Below, piece by piece: positions 25,062 through 32,114 of a stretch of DNA of 64,000 nt (positions are counted from its first letter, which is position 1; every line of letters starts with the position of its first letter). Under the pieces are notes generated by a model. That model made no database searches and was not told where the DNA came from. It worked only from the letters and a program-made list of their open reading frames with translations. Made by a program: the position numbers and the translations under genes. The stretch lies in assembly GCA_035540495.1 (NCBI GenBank), contig DATLGL010000035.1, positions 104,166-168,165 of the forward strand, in the 5' to 3' direction. The DNA comes from DASVEG01 sp035540495. GTDB lineage: Bacteria > Actinomycetota > Acidimicrobiia > Acidimicrobiales > CADCTF01.

Positions 25062-25706
25062 CTAGACCGAGGCGCAGATGGCGAGGGCTTCGGCTAGCGA
25101 TACCGAGCGGACGCCGGGTTCGGCGAGCACCGCGTCGAGCCACGGCGGCCGTCCCACGGCGGTGACGAGCACCGGGTCGTCGAGGCCCGAGAACATGACC
25201 GCCTGGCGAAGGAACGTCGCCGCGTAGTCGGGTGGACGAGGATCGCGCGTGAGCTCGATCAGCGCCCACGGATCGGGCGGCACGACAGCGTCCGGATCGA
25301 CGACGTGGATCGCCGGCGACGCGGGACTCGACCCGCCGCCGGCCATGCCGGGACCATCGGCGAGGATCGCGCCGCGCACCTCTTCGGGGCGGGCGCCGGC
25401 GACGAGCAGCGAGATGTACGCGCCGAGGCCGCGTCCGAAGATCGTCACCTCACCGAGGTGCTCGATCGCCGCGTCGGCATCGCCCATCAGCGTCTCGGCG
25501 GAGTAGCCGCCACCGGCCGGGACGGTGGAGCTGCCATGGCCGGTGAAGTCGAGCGCATGCACCGGGCCGGGCCACGACGCGAACTGCTCCGGGAGCGTCG
25601 ACGGCGACTGCTCGCCGAGGCCGTGGAGCAGGAGCAGGGCGCGGCCGTGGCCGTCCTTGAGCTCGTGGAGCGCGAGGTGGATCGCTCCGTGCCGCAACCT
25701 GATCAC
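25062..25706 (-). CDS. Alpha/beta hydrolase fold protein lacking the nucleophile
   Basis: 214 residues with an alpha/beta hydrolase core: LLLHGLGEQ, ALDFTGHGSS and an elbow that reads GRGLG at 91-95, where family enzymes have G-x-S-x-G. The nucleophile position (93) is Gly. Unless another residue takes over, this is a non-catalytic or altered member. The GTG at 25706 overlaps the upstream hydrolase stop (GTGA); the short N-terminus (VIRLRHGAIHLALHEL) fits the fold. The two hydrolases form one transcriptional unit and may form a heteromer. Confidence 0.7.
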   Translation of the reverse strand: MIRLRHGAIHLALHELKDGHGRALLLLHGLGEQSPSTLPEQFASWPGPVHALDFTGHGSSTVPAGGGYSAETLMGDADAAIEHLGEVTIFGRGLGAYISLLVAGARPEEVRGAILADGPGMAGGGSSPASPAIHVVDPDAVVPPDPWALIELTRDPRPPDYAATFLRQAVMFSGLDDPVLVTAVGRPPWLDAVLAEPGVRSVSLAEALAICASV

Positions 25707-26608
25707 GACAGGAACTCCAGCGTCAGCCGCGCGACTTCCTCCGGACGCTCGATGTGCACGAAGTGGCCGGTGTCCTCGAAGGCGACGAGGCGCCCGCCCG
25801 GTGGTAGGTAGGGGTCGAGCTCCTCGGGCACCGTCCCCCATCCCATCTGCTCGGGGACGAGACCCAACATGCCGAGCATCGGCACGCCGAGGCCGGCGAG
25901 GCGCTCGATCGACCACGAGTTGCGCCACGGCCCGAAGCCGCCCATCCGCAGCTTCGGGTCGATCTTCCACCGCCACCCGTCGCCGTCTTCCCGGGCGCCG
26001 ATCGTCACGAGGTAACGCAGCCACTCGTGCGACAGTCGGGGGTTCATGCGAGCCCGACGGCGGGCGAGATCGTCGAGGGTGCCGGGCTTGCGCTCGGAAT
26101 CACCCGCGGCCCGCCGGAAGTCGAGCCACCCGGCCAGCTCGTTCCTCATGAGCTTCGTCCGCTCATGGCTCGCGATGTCCGGATGGGGCCGGGGCGAGGG
26201 CATGCCGTCGATGTTCACCAGCATCGACAGACGGTGCGGTGCGGCCTCGGCGAGCTGGAGCATGAGCGCTCCCCCCTTCGAGTGGCCGACCACCGGCATC
26301 GGATCTCGCGTCACCGAATCGAACACGGCGACGGCGTCGCGCACGTCGGCGTCCCACGAGTACAGCGCCGCGTGCTGCGAGTCACCGTGGCCGCGGTGGT
26401 CCCACGCGACGACCCGCCATCCTCCGTCGGCGAGCATCGGCGCGAAGACGTCGAAGGTCCCGGCGAAGTCGAATCCGCCGTGGGCGAGCATCAGCGGCCG
26501 GGCTCCCTCGTCGCCCCATTCGTAGACCGCGATGTCGATCCCGGAGGCGGAGACCGTGCGGAACCGGTCGGGCCTCCTCGCACCCGGATAGGTGACGGTC
26601 TCGCTCAT
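25703..26608 (-). CDS. Alpha/beta hydrolase
   Basis: 301 residues. AHGGFDFAGTF (oxyanion), WDHRGHGDS, the nucleophile elbow GHSKGG with Ser110 and the C-terminal DTGHFVHIERPEE with its catalytic His are all present. Substrate unknown. TAACCT ends 9 nt before the ATG at 26608 on the minus strand, indicating a leaderless start. It overlaps the next gene by 4 nt. Confidence 0.85.
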   Translation of the reverse strand: MSETVTYPGARRPDRFRTVSASGIDIAVYEWGDEGARPLMLAHGGFDFAGTFDVFAPMLADGGWRVVAWDHRGHGDSQHAALYSWDADVRDAVAVFDSVTRDPMPVVGHSKGGALMLQLAEAAPHRLSMLVNIDGMPSPRPHPDIASHERTKLMRNELAGWLDFRRAAGDSERKPGTLDDLARRRARMNPRLSHEWLRYLVTIGAREDGDGWRWKIDPKLRMGGFGPWRNSWSIERLAGLGVPMLGMLGLVPEQMGWGTVPEELDPYLPPGGRLVAFEDTGHFVHIERPEEVARLTLEFLS

Positions 26609-26665
26609 CGGCCGCGGAGGTTAGGGGACGATGACGTACGCTCCCCAACTGCGAGCGCACCTGCC

Positions 26666-26917
26666 ATGAACGACCTCGAAGACCTCGCCTCGCTGTCGCA
26701 CGCGCTCGAACGGAGCGCTCTCGCGCTCGCCGACGCGAAGGTCGGTGTGCGGTTGATCATCCACGAGCTCGAGGTTCTGGCGGCCGGTCAGCGCGAAGCG
26801 CTGGCGATCGCGTTGTCGTACCTGCTGCGTCATCGATCGCTGGGCACGCACCCTGATGCCGACGCGCTGGCCGACGCGATCGACGCCGTCGTCGCGACGC
26901 TCAGACGGACGAATTGA
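26666..26917 (+). CDS. Small helical protein of unknown function
   Basis: 83 residues, not recognised. Almost entirely alpha-helical by composition (ALERSALALADAKVGVRLIIHELEVLAAGQREALAIALSYLLRH is one long amphipathic stretch); no Cys, no membrane segment. Start ATG at 26666; no -10 or SD stood out. Its end overlaps the convergent response regulator by 17 nt. Confidence 0.5.
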   Translation: MNDLEDLASLSHALERSALALADAKVGVRLIIHELEVLAAGQREALAIALSYLLRHRSLGTHPDADALADAIDAVVATLRRTN

Positions 26918-28106
26918 CCCGCCGCTGCTCCGCCTCGTGGAGCAGGCTGACGACGTCGGCGCCGTCGTCCGGGTAACAGGCGGCACCGAAGGCGACCCCT
27001 GGCATCGGGATCTTCTTCAAGCGGGCGAGCATGTAGCGGATCCCCTCGGGATCGGCTTCGGGAACGACGAGCGCGAACGAGGCCGGTCCGATCCGGTACA
27101 CGAGGTCCTGCCCCCGCACGTTCGTCGCGAGCACGCCCGCGACGCGGCGGACCTGGGCCTCGGCGTCGAGCGCGATGTCGCCGCCCGGAAGGGTCCCGGG
27201 CACCTCGGCCAGCACCAGCCCGAGCGGGCGGTGGTAGCGGGCGGCCCGGCTGAGCTCACGCTCGAGCTCGCGGTCGAAGGCCTGGCGGTTCCCGAGACCG
27301 GTGAACGGATCGAACTGGAGGTGGCGCTCGAGGCGCGCGGCGGCGACGCGTGACGCGGTCCAGATCGCGCGGTCGAGGATCATGTCGACCCGCGCCTGCG
27401 TCTCGAGCTCCTCCCCCGGCGGTACGTGGCCGGCGACGTGGCGGCGGAACGCCTCGCGAAGGCAGATCAGCTGGCCGACGGCGACGTCGATCGCGCCGGC
27501 GCTCGACGCGAACAGCTCGGTGACGCGGGTGAGCGCGGGATCGGGACCCCAACCGATCGGCTGCGGCCGCTGCAGTGCGTCCGCGATGGCGTCGACCACG
27601 AGGCGCGCGAGCGGGGGCTGAGCGTCGGGCGGCAGCAGCGGATCCCAGCGGCACAGCTCCTCCCACTCGGCGGCGACGGCCTCGGCCTCGGCCCGCACCA
27701 GATCGACGACCGCGAGGGGGCGGGCGTCGGGGTCGGCGTCGTTGGCGACGGTGAGGTCGAGCGCCTCGATGATCGCCGGCAGGTCGCCCTTGTCGACCTT
27801 GGGCACCCAGGCCGGCTCCCGTCCGTCGGCGAGGGTCGAGTGGACGACGATCTGCGCGTCGGGGCAGGTCGTCCCGATCACGGGGAGCAGTTCGAGGCCG
27901 TCGCCGTCGGGGAGCTGACGGTCGAGGACGACGCCCGCGACGCGCCGGTGGATCACCGAACGGGCTCGTTCGAGCGACTCCGCTTCGACGACTGCGAACC
28001 CCTCGAGCTCGAGCCCCATCCGCACGAGCCGCCGGGCCCGCTCGTCGTCGTCGACGACGAGGATGACCGGTGGGACGCCGGGGTTCGACGAGGGAGCGGA
28101 CGGCAT
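26901..28106 (-). CDS. Response regulator with degenerate GGDEF-like domain
   Basis: 401 residues. The receiver domain has the acidic cluster at 19-21, the probable phospho-acceptor Asp62 (VVLDRQLPDGDG) and a Lys near 103-106. A helical middle region and a C-terminal GGDEF-like domain follow (FDPFTGLGNRQAFDRELERE), but the active motif reads GPASF instead of GGDEF. It is therefore unlikely to make cyclic di-GMP and may bind it or another nucleotide, or act as an adaptor. The ATG at 28106 was preferred over a GTG 21 nt upstream because a GGGAGA-like SD fits. Confidence 0.8.
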   Translation of the reverse strand: MPSAPSSNPGVPPVILVVDDDERARRLVRMGLELEGFAVVEAESLERARSVIHRRVAGVVLDRQLPDGDGLELLPVIGTTCPDAQIVVHSTLADGREPAWVPKVDKGDLPAIIEALDLTVANDADPDARPLAVVDLVRAEAEAVAAEWEELCRWDPLLPPDAQPPLARLVVDAIADALQRPQPIGWGPDPALTRVTELFASSAGAIDVAVGQLICLREAFRRHVAGHVPPGEELETQARVDMILDRAIWTASRVAAARLERHLQFDPFTGLGNRQAFDRELERELSRAARYHRPLGLVLAEVPGTLPGGDIALDAEAQVRRVAGVLATNVRGQDLVYRIGPASFALVVPEADPEGIRYMLARLKKIPMPGVAFGAACYPDDGADVVSLLHEAEQRRVNSSV

Positions 28107-28148
28107 CGGTCTCTCCCGTGCCCACACTCCGTGGTGACGAAACCGGCC

Positions 28149-28955
28149 TCAGCACCGGTAGACGGAGATCTGGAAGTCGACCGGCGTCGAAAGGGAGGAA
28201 AGGGACGTCACCCGGGCCCGCACCTCCGGCGAGACGTACCAGTTCCACGGTGTCATCCCGAGGAGCGCGGCGATCGTGGCTCGATCGTCGAGGCGGAGGT
28301 CGAAGCGGACGCGCTGGCGGTCGTCGAGCGTCACCTCCGTCGCGGCGTCGAACGGTCCTCCTTCCGGATGCGGCTCGACGGCGTCGAAGAGATGCGCGGC
28401 CAACCCCGCGAGGTGGTCGGGCCCCGCGGTGACGGTGACGATGAGGCCCGTGTCCGGCCGCACGACGCGGGCCAGCTCAGGGAGATGGAGCGGCGAGAAG
28501 ACGTTGACCGCGGTGTCGACGCCCGCGTCGGGGAGCGGGAGGTCGTACACGCTGGCCACCGCGTAGCGCGCTCCGGGTTCGGCCCGTCGCGCTGCCAGTC
28601 GAACGGCCGGCTTCGAGATGTCGACCGCCCACACGTCGGGCCACCCGCGGGTGTAGTAGCCCTCACCGCACCCCGCGTCGAGGACCGTGCCCGTGCCGGC
28701 GAACCGCTGGAGCGCCTCGTGCAGCGGCTCGTACGCGCCGCTGTCGAGCAGCGCCCGCCGGTCGCGCATCATCTCGGCGGAGTCGCCCGGCTCGCGCTGG
28801 CGCCGCTGGTGGGTGATGAGGAGGTTGACGTAACCCTCCTTCGCCACGTCGAAGGCGTGGCCGTTCGTGCACCTCCAGCTGCGGCGGTCGCCCGCTTCCG
28901 CCAGAGGCTCAGCGCAGACCGGACAGCGCCAGGTCGTGACGCCGGCCGTCGTCAC
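28149..28955 (-). CDS. rlmA: 23S rRNA (guanine-N1) methyltransferase, RlmA type
   Basis: 268 residues. An N-terminal Zn-binding segment (CPVC ... WRCTNGH) followed by a SAM domain with LDAGCGEGYYT. HAFDVAKEGYVNLL and GDSAEMMRDRRALLDSGAY are typical of RlmA(I)/(II), which methylates G745 or G748 of 23S rRNA. In actinobacteria the RlmA(II) relative confers tylosin tolerance. Which guanine is modified cannot be told here. The GTG overlaps the ndh stop (GTGA). Confidence 0.82.
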   Translation of the reverse strand: MTTAGVTTWRCPVCAEPLAEAGDRRSWRCTNGHAFDVAKEGYVNLLITHQRRQREPGDSAEMMRDRRALLDSGAYEPLHEALQRFAGTGTVLDAGCGEGYYTRGWPDVWAVDISKPAVRLAARRAEPGARYAVASVYDLPLPDAGVDTAVNVFSPLHLPELARVVRPDTGLIVTVTAGPDHLAGLAAHLFDAVEPHPEGGPFDAATEVTLDDRQRVRFDLRLDDRATIAALLGMTPWNWYVSPEVRARVTSLSSLSTPVDFQISVYRC

Positions 28956-30241
28956 TCGGGCGGTTCGAGGCGGGACGGGGTGCCGAGCGAACCGAGCTGG
29001 CTGACGTCGCGCGGGAAGAAGAGGGCCATCGTCCAGTCGACGACGACGCGGAGCCGGCGGACCCACCCGGGAAGCATGAGCAGGTGGTAGCTCCGGCCCA
29101 TCCACCACGCGAGCGGGCCGGTGAAGAGGAGGCGGCGGACCTGTGTCGTGCCCTGGTGCTCGCCGAGCGTGACCGACAGGCCGCGGGTCTTGTAGCGGAA
29201 CTTGCGGGGCTGACCGGCGCCGAGCGCTGCCGCGACGTTGTCGCCGGCGGCATGCCCCTGTCGGAGCGCGTGCTGGGCCGTGGCCGGCGTGACGCCGCCG
29301 AGCGGGTCGGGCACCGCCGCCGCGTCGCCCACGGCCCAGACCTCGTGATGGCCGTGCACCCTCATGTACTGGTCGACGACGATCCGTCCTCGCGCGTCGA
29401 GCGGGAGACCGAGCCGGCGGCCGATGTCACTGGGCCGCTGACCGGCGGTCCAGACGATGGTCTCGCTGGCGTAGGGCTCCACCCTCGGCGGGTCGAGGCG
29501 CACGACCTTGTCCTCGCATCCGACCATGCGCGTCGCGAGGTGGACCTCGATGTTGCGGCGCCGGAGCTGCTTCTCGGTGTAGGCCGCGAGGCGGCGGTCG
29601 AGCCCGGGGAGCAGGCCGTCTGCGGCCTCGACGAGGACCCACCGCATGTCGCGGGCGCGCAGGTTCGGGTACTGCCGGAGCGCGTCCCGGGCGAGCGACT
29701 CGAGCTCGGCCAGGGCTTCGACACCGGCGTAGCCGCCACCGACGAACGTGAACGTGAGCAGGCGGCGACGAAGCTCGAGGTCGTCGGTGGCGTCGGCCGC
29801 CTCGAGCTGGCGCAGGACCCGGTTGCGCAGCCAGATGGCGTCCGGAAGCGTCTTGAAGCCGACCGCGTGCTCCAGCAGCCCCGGGATCGGGAACGTCGTC
29901 GGCACCGCGCCCGGCGACAGGATCAGCTCCTTGAAGCCGACCGCGTGGAGGTCGCCGTTCAGGTCGCGGATCTTGGCGGTCTTGGTGTCGAGGTCGAGGT
30001 CGGTGACGTCGCCGACGATCACCTCCGTCCGCCGGAGGAGCTGCCGGATCGGGATGACCGCGTGCCGGGGCTCGAGCGTGCCGGACGCGGCCTCGGGGAG
30101 CAGCGGAGTGAAGGTGAAGAAGTTGTCCTTCGCGACGAGGAGGACCTTCTCGTGGCGGCCCTTCAGCCGCTTCTCGAGGCGAGACGCCGCCGCCGTTCCT
30201 CCGAACCCGCCGCCGAGGATCATGACGTCGTAGAGGTCCAC
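28952..30241 (-). CDS. ndh: Type II NADH dehydrogenase
   Basis: 429 residues. The N-terminal FAD-binding motif GGGFGG, the NADH-binding FVGGGYAGVE, VWTAGQRPS and the GDAAAVPDPLGG FAD contact are in the usual order. A hydrophobic C-terminal segment (LAWWMGRSYHLLMLPGWVRRLRVVVDW) is typical of membrane-associated NDH-2, which passes electrons from NADH to quinone without pumping protons. The GTG at 30241 has an SD (GGAGG) 8 nt upstream; an in-frame start at 30310 is possible. A perfect CRP-type site lies 34 nt upstream. Confidence 0.92.
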   Translation of the reverse strand: MDLYDVMILGGGFGGTAAASRLEKRLKGRHEKVLLVAKDNFFTFTPLLPEAASGTLEPRHAVIPIRQLLRRTEVIVGDVTDLDLDTKTAKIRDLNGDLHAVGFKELILSPGAVPTTFPIPGLLEHAVGFKTLPDAIWLRNRVLRQLEAADATDDLELRRRLLTFTFVGGGYAGVEALAELESLARDALRQYPNLRARDMRWVLVEAADGLLPGLDRRLAAYTEKQLRRRNIEVHLATRMVGCEDKVVRLDPPRVEPYASETIVWTAGQRPSDIGRRLGLPLDARGRIVVDQYMRVHGHHEVWAVGDAAAVPDPLGGVTPATAQHALRQGHAAGDNVAAALGAGQPRKFRYKTRGLSVTLGEHQGTTQVRRLLFTGPLAWWMGRSYHLLMLPGWVRRLRVVVDWTMALFFPRDVSQLGSLGTPSRLEPPE

Positions 30242-30256
30242 TGCCGTTTCCTCCCC

Positions 30257-30276
30257 CAAGCGCCTCCCGGCGCTTG
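30257..30276 (-). promoter_or_regulatory. Leader hairpin upstream of ndh
   Basis: CAAGCGCC-TCCC-GGCGCTTG forms a perfect 8-bp stem with a 4-nt loop between the CRP-like site and the ndh start. It may be a leader structure or part of the regulator binding region. Confidence 0.35.
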
Positions 30277-30290
30277 TGAAGACTTTCACA
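30275..30290. promoter_or_regulatory. CRP/GlxR-type operator upstream of ndh
   Basis: TGTGAAGACTTTCACA fits TGTGA-N6-TCACA exactly, the consensus of E. coli CRP and of actinobacterial CRP (Rv3676) and GlxR. It lies 34 nt upstream of the ndh start. Chance matches occur, but the position and the gene (respiration) make a real site plausible. Confidence 0.55.
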
Positions 30291-30390
30291 TGGTCTCGCG
30301 CCCACGTCAACAGGTTTCGGCCCCCAGACCTTCCCCCACCCGTTCCGTCCGGTCGTTCCGATGGGCGGCGCGAACAGAAGGATCGGACAG

Positions 30391-30429
30391 AACGCCCGGT
30401 GGCAACGCCCGGTGGGAACGCCCGGTCGG
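30391..30429. repeat. Three tandem 13-bp repeats
   Basis: Three copies of AACGCCCGGT followed by GGC, GGG and CGG lie between ndh and the ArsR-type gene, directly after its stop codon. The short array may be an iteron-like binding site or replication slippage; no function is assigned. Confidence 0.6.
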
Positions 30430-30431
30430 TG

Positions 30432-30842
30432 TCAGGCCCTGGGCGGGCGAGGCGGGCGAGCGGACGCCGCGGCTCCCAGCGGACCGGGCGACGGCGCGAG
30501 GCCGCGGCGGGCCTGCTGTTCCCGGAGGTGGCGGTGGAGGGCGTCGACGCTCTCGTTCCACGCCTGGGCCTCGGGCGGATCGACCGCCTCCACCCACTCG
30601 CTCAGGGTTCGCAGCGAGCCGGGGACGTAGGCGAACACCGTCTCCCGTCCCCTCCGCTCTGCCGCGACGAGGCCGGCGTCGAGCAGGACCTGCAGATGCT
30701 TGGCCACCGCCTGCCGGGTGACCGGAAACGACCCCGCGAGCTGCGTCGCCGTGGCCCCGCCGTGGCTGGCCAGCGCGACGAGCACACTGCGGCGGGTGCC
30801 GTCGGCGAGCGCTTCGAACACGGAGGGAGAGGGGTCGGTCAT
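30432..30842 (-). CDS. ArsR-family transcriptional regulator
   Basis: 136 residues with the winged helix: VFEALADGTRRSVLVALASHGGATATQLAGSFPVTRQAVAKHLQVL, then the wing (GLVAAERRGRETVFAYVPG). No CVC metal-binding box, so it is not a classical arsenic sensor. The C-terminus is Pro/Ala-rich. The ATG at 30842 lies 4 nt from a perfect inverted repeat (GCAAC-N6-GTTGC), with a second copy further out, suggesting autoregulation and control of the divergent ClpP-like gene. Confidence 0.8.
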   Translation of the reverse strand: MTDPSPSVFEALADGTRRSVLVALASHGGATATQLAGSFPVTRQAVAKHLQVLLDAGLVAAERRGRETVFAYVPGSLRTLSEWVEAVDPPEAQAWNESVDALHRHLREQQARRGLAPSPGPLGAAASARPPRPPRA

Positions 30843-30846
30843 TGCC

Positions 30847-30862
30847 GCAACTCGCCGGTTGC
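30847..30862. promoter_or_regulatory. Candidate operator, copy 1 (GCAAC-N6-GTTGC)
   Basis: GCAACTCGCCGGTTGC, a perfect 5-bp inverted repeat with 6-bp spacer, in the 34-bp gap between the ArsR-type gene and the divergent ClpP-like gene. Its centre is 24 bp from that of copy 2. Confidence 0.55.
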
Positions 30863-30870
30863 GCGAGGAT

Positions 30871-30886
30871 GCAACCGTGCAGTTGC
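30871..30886. promoter_or_regulatory. Candidate operator, copy 2 (GCAAC-N6-GTTGC)
   Basis: GCAACCGTGCAGTTGC has the same arms and spacer as copy 1. It covers the GTG start of the ClpP-like gene (30877), where a bound repressor would block transcription or translation. Confidence 0.55.
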
Positions 30887-31416
30887 AGAGCGTACCCGGA
30901 GAGCCCCCGGAAGCCTCCGACCCCCGACAGTTCCTCCTCGAGCAGCTGGGGCGCCGTGGGATCGTCCTGATCAGCGGCCTGCTCGACGACTCGACCGTCG
31001 CTCGCGTCACGGCCCAGGCGCTCACGACGGCGGACGATCGCCTCACCGTCCATCTCGCGAACGTCAGCGGGCCCGTCCGCGTCGCACTCGCCCTCCACGA
31101 CGTCCTCGCGAGCCTCGAGCAGCGACCGTCGATCGTCGCCAGCGGCGGCCTCGACACCGCGGGGGCCATCGTCCTCCAGTCCGCAGCACCAGGCGAGCGC
31201 ACGCTGACGCCCACCGCCCGCATCCATCTGACGAAGGTGCGGGAACCCGAGGGGTTCGATCAGCCCATCGACGTCGAAGCCGCGGCGCAGGAGATCGAGA
31301 TCGTCCGTCGCCAGGTGGCGGATGCCCTGGGACGAGCGCCTGCCGGCGAGATCCTCGGCGCGGAGGAAGCGGTCGCCCGCGGGCTTGCGGACAGAATTTC
31401 GTTGCAAATGAAATAG
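30877..31416 (+). CDS. ClpP-like protein with altered catalytic residues
   Basis: 179 residues with the ClpP fold pattern: RGIVLISGLLDDSTVARVTAQALTT, LTVHLANVSGPVRVALALHDVLASL, SGGLDTAGAIVLQSA, TPTARIHLTKV and the C-terminal LGAEEAVARGLADRI. At the catalytic Ser position (A-S-M-G-A in active ClpP) the sequence reads D-T-A-G-A, so Thr94 replaces Ser, and the His of MIHQP is displaced. It is likely a non-proteolytic ClpR-like subunit or an altered hydrolase. GTG start; divergent from the ArsR-type gene and sharing two operators. Confidence 0.7.
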   Translation: MQLQSVPGEPPEASDPRQFLLEQLGRRGIVLISGLLDDSTVARVTAQALTTADDRLTVHLANVSGPVRVALALHDVLASLEQRPSIVASGGLDTAGAIVLQSAAPGERTLTPTARIHLTKVREPEGFDQPIDVEAAAQEIEIVRRQVADALGRAPAGEILGAEEAVARGLADRISLQMK

Positions 31417-31428
31417 TTGACGGCTCAA
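31396..31428. promoter_or_regulatory. Two inverted repeats upstream of the YceI gene
   Basis: ATTTC-N9-GAAAT (31396-31414, overlapping the end of the ClpP-like gene) is followed by TTGA-CGGC-TCAA (31417-31428). They precede the YceI start by 17 nt and could be regulator sites; TTGACG may instead be a -35 hexamer. Confidence 0.35.
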
Positions 31429-31444
31429 TGAGGTTGGAGAGGAC

Positions 31445-32017
31445 ATGAGCACGATCTCCACCTCCAACACCCTGTCCGGCATCGAGACACCCGCCACTGG
31501 CACGTACGCCATCGACGCATCGCACTCGAACCTCGTCGTCACCGCCCGCCACCTCATGGTGAGCAAGGTCCGCGGCCTGTTCTCGGGCGTGTCCGGCACC
31601 ATCACCATCGCCGATGATCCGCTGGCGTCGAACGTCGAGGTCGTCGTCCAGGCCGACACCATCGACACCCGCGAGCCTCAGCGTGATGCGCACCTTAAGG
31701 CCGCCGACTTCCTCGACGTCGAGAACCACCCCGAGATCACCTTCCGCTCGACGAGCGTCGAGCAGGTCAAGGGCGAGCGCTTCCGGCTCGCGGGGGAGCT
31801 GACGATCCGGGGCGTCACGAAGCCCGTCGTCCTCGACTTCGACTACCAGGGCACCTTCCGGGACCCGTGGGGCGGCACCCGCCTCGGCTTCGAGGCCAAG
31901 GGCGAGATCGACCGGGAAGACTGGGACATCACCTGGAACGCCGCGCTCGAGACCGGCGGCGTCCTCGTCTCGAAGAAGCTGACGTTCGAGTTCGAGCTCC
32001 AGGCCGTCAAGCAGTAG
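31445..32017 (+). CDS. YceI-family polyisoprenoid-binding protein
   Basis: 190 residues with the YceI lipocalin-like pattern: GTYAIDASHSNLVVTARHLMVSKVRGLFSGVSGTI, HLKAADFLDVENHPEITFRST and the C-terminal AALETGGVLVSKKLTFEFELQAV. YceI proteins bind long isoprenoid chains. No signal peptide, so this is a cytoplasmic form as is common in actinobacteria. An SD-like GGAG lies upstream of the ATG. A strong hairpin follows the gene. Confidence 0.9.
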   Translation: MSTISTSNTLSGIETPATGTYAIDASHSNLVVTARHLMVSKVRGLFSGVSGTITIADDPLASNVEVVVQADTIDTREPQRDAHLKAADFLDVENHPEITFRSTSVEQVKGERFRLAGELTIRGVTKPVVLDFDYQGTFRDPWGGTRLGFEAKGEIDREDWDITWNAALETGGVLVSKKLTFEFELQAVKQ

Positions 32018-32033
32018 CCGGCTCCCACGGACG

Positions 32034-32076
32034 ATTGGTCACGAAGGCAGGCAGAGCCCGCCTTCGTGGCCAATCA
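32034..32076. terminator. Bidirectional terminator after the YceI gene
   Basis: GATTGG-T-CACGAAGGC pairs with GCCTTCGTG-G-CCAATC (16 pairs, one T:G) around an 11-nt loop, between convergent genes. Confidence 0.7.
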
Positions 32077-32087
32077 TCATGGGGAAG

Positions 32088-32107
32088 ACGCTCCGCTGGG
32101 AGCGTCG
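32088..32107. terminator. Second terminator hairpin beside the M23 gene
   Basis: GACGCTCC-GCTG-GGAGCGTC, 8-bp perfect stem, just beyond the end of the minus-strand M23 peptidase gene. Confidence 0.5.
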
Positions 32108-32114
32108 GAAGCGA

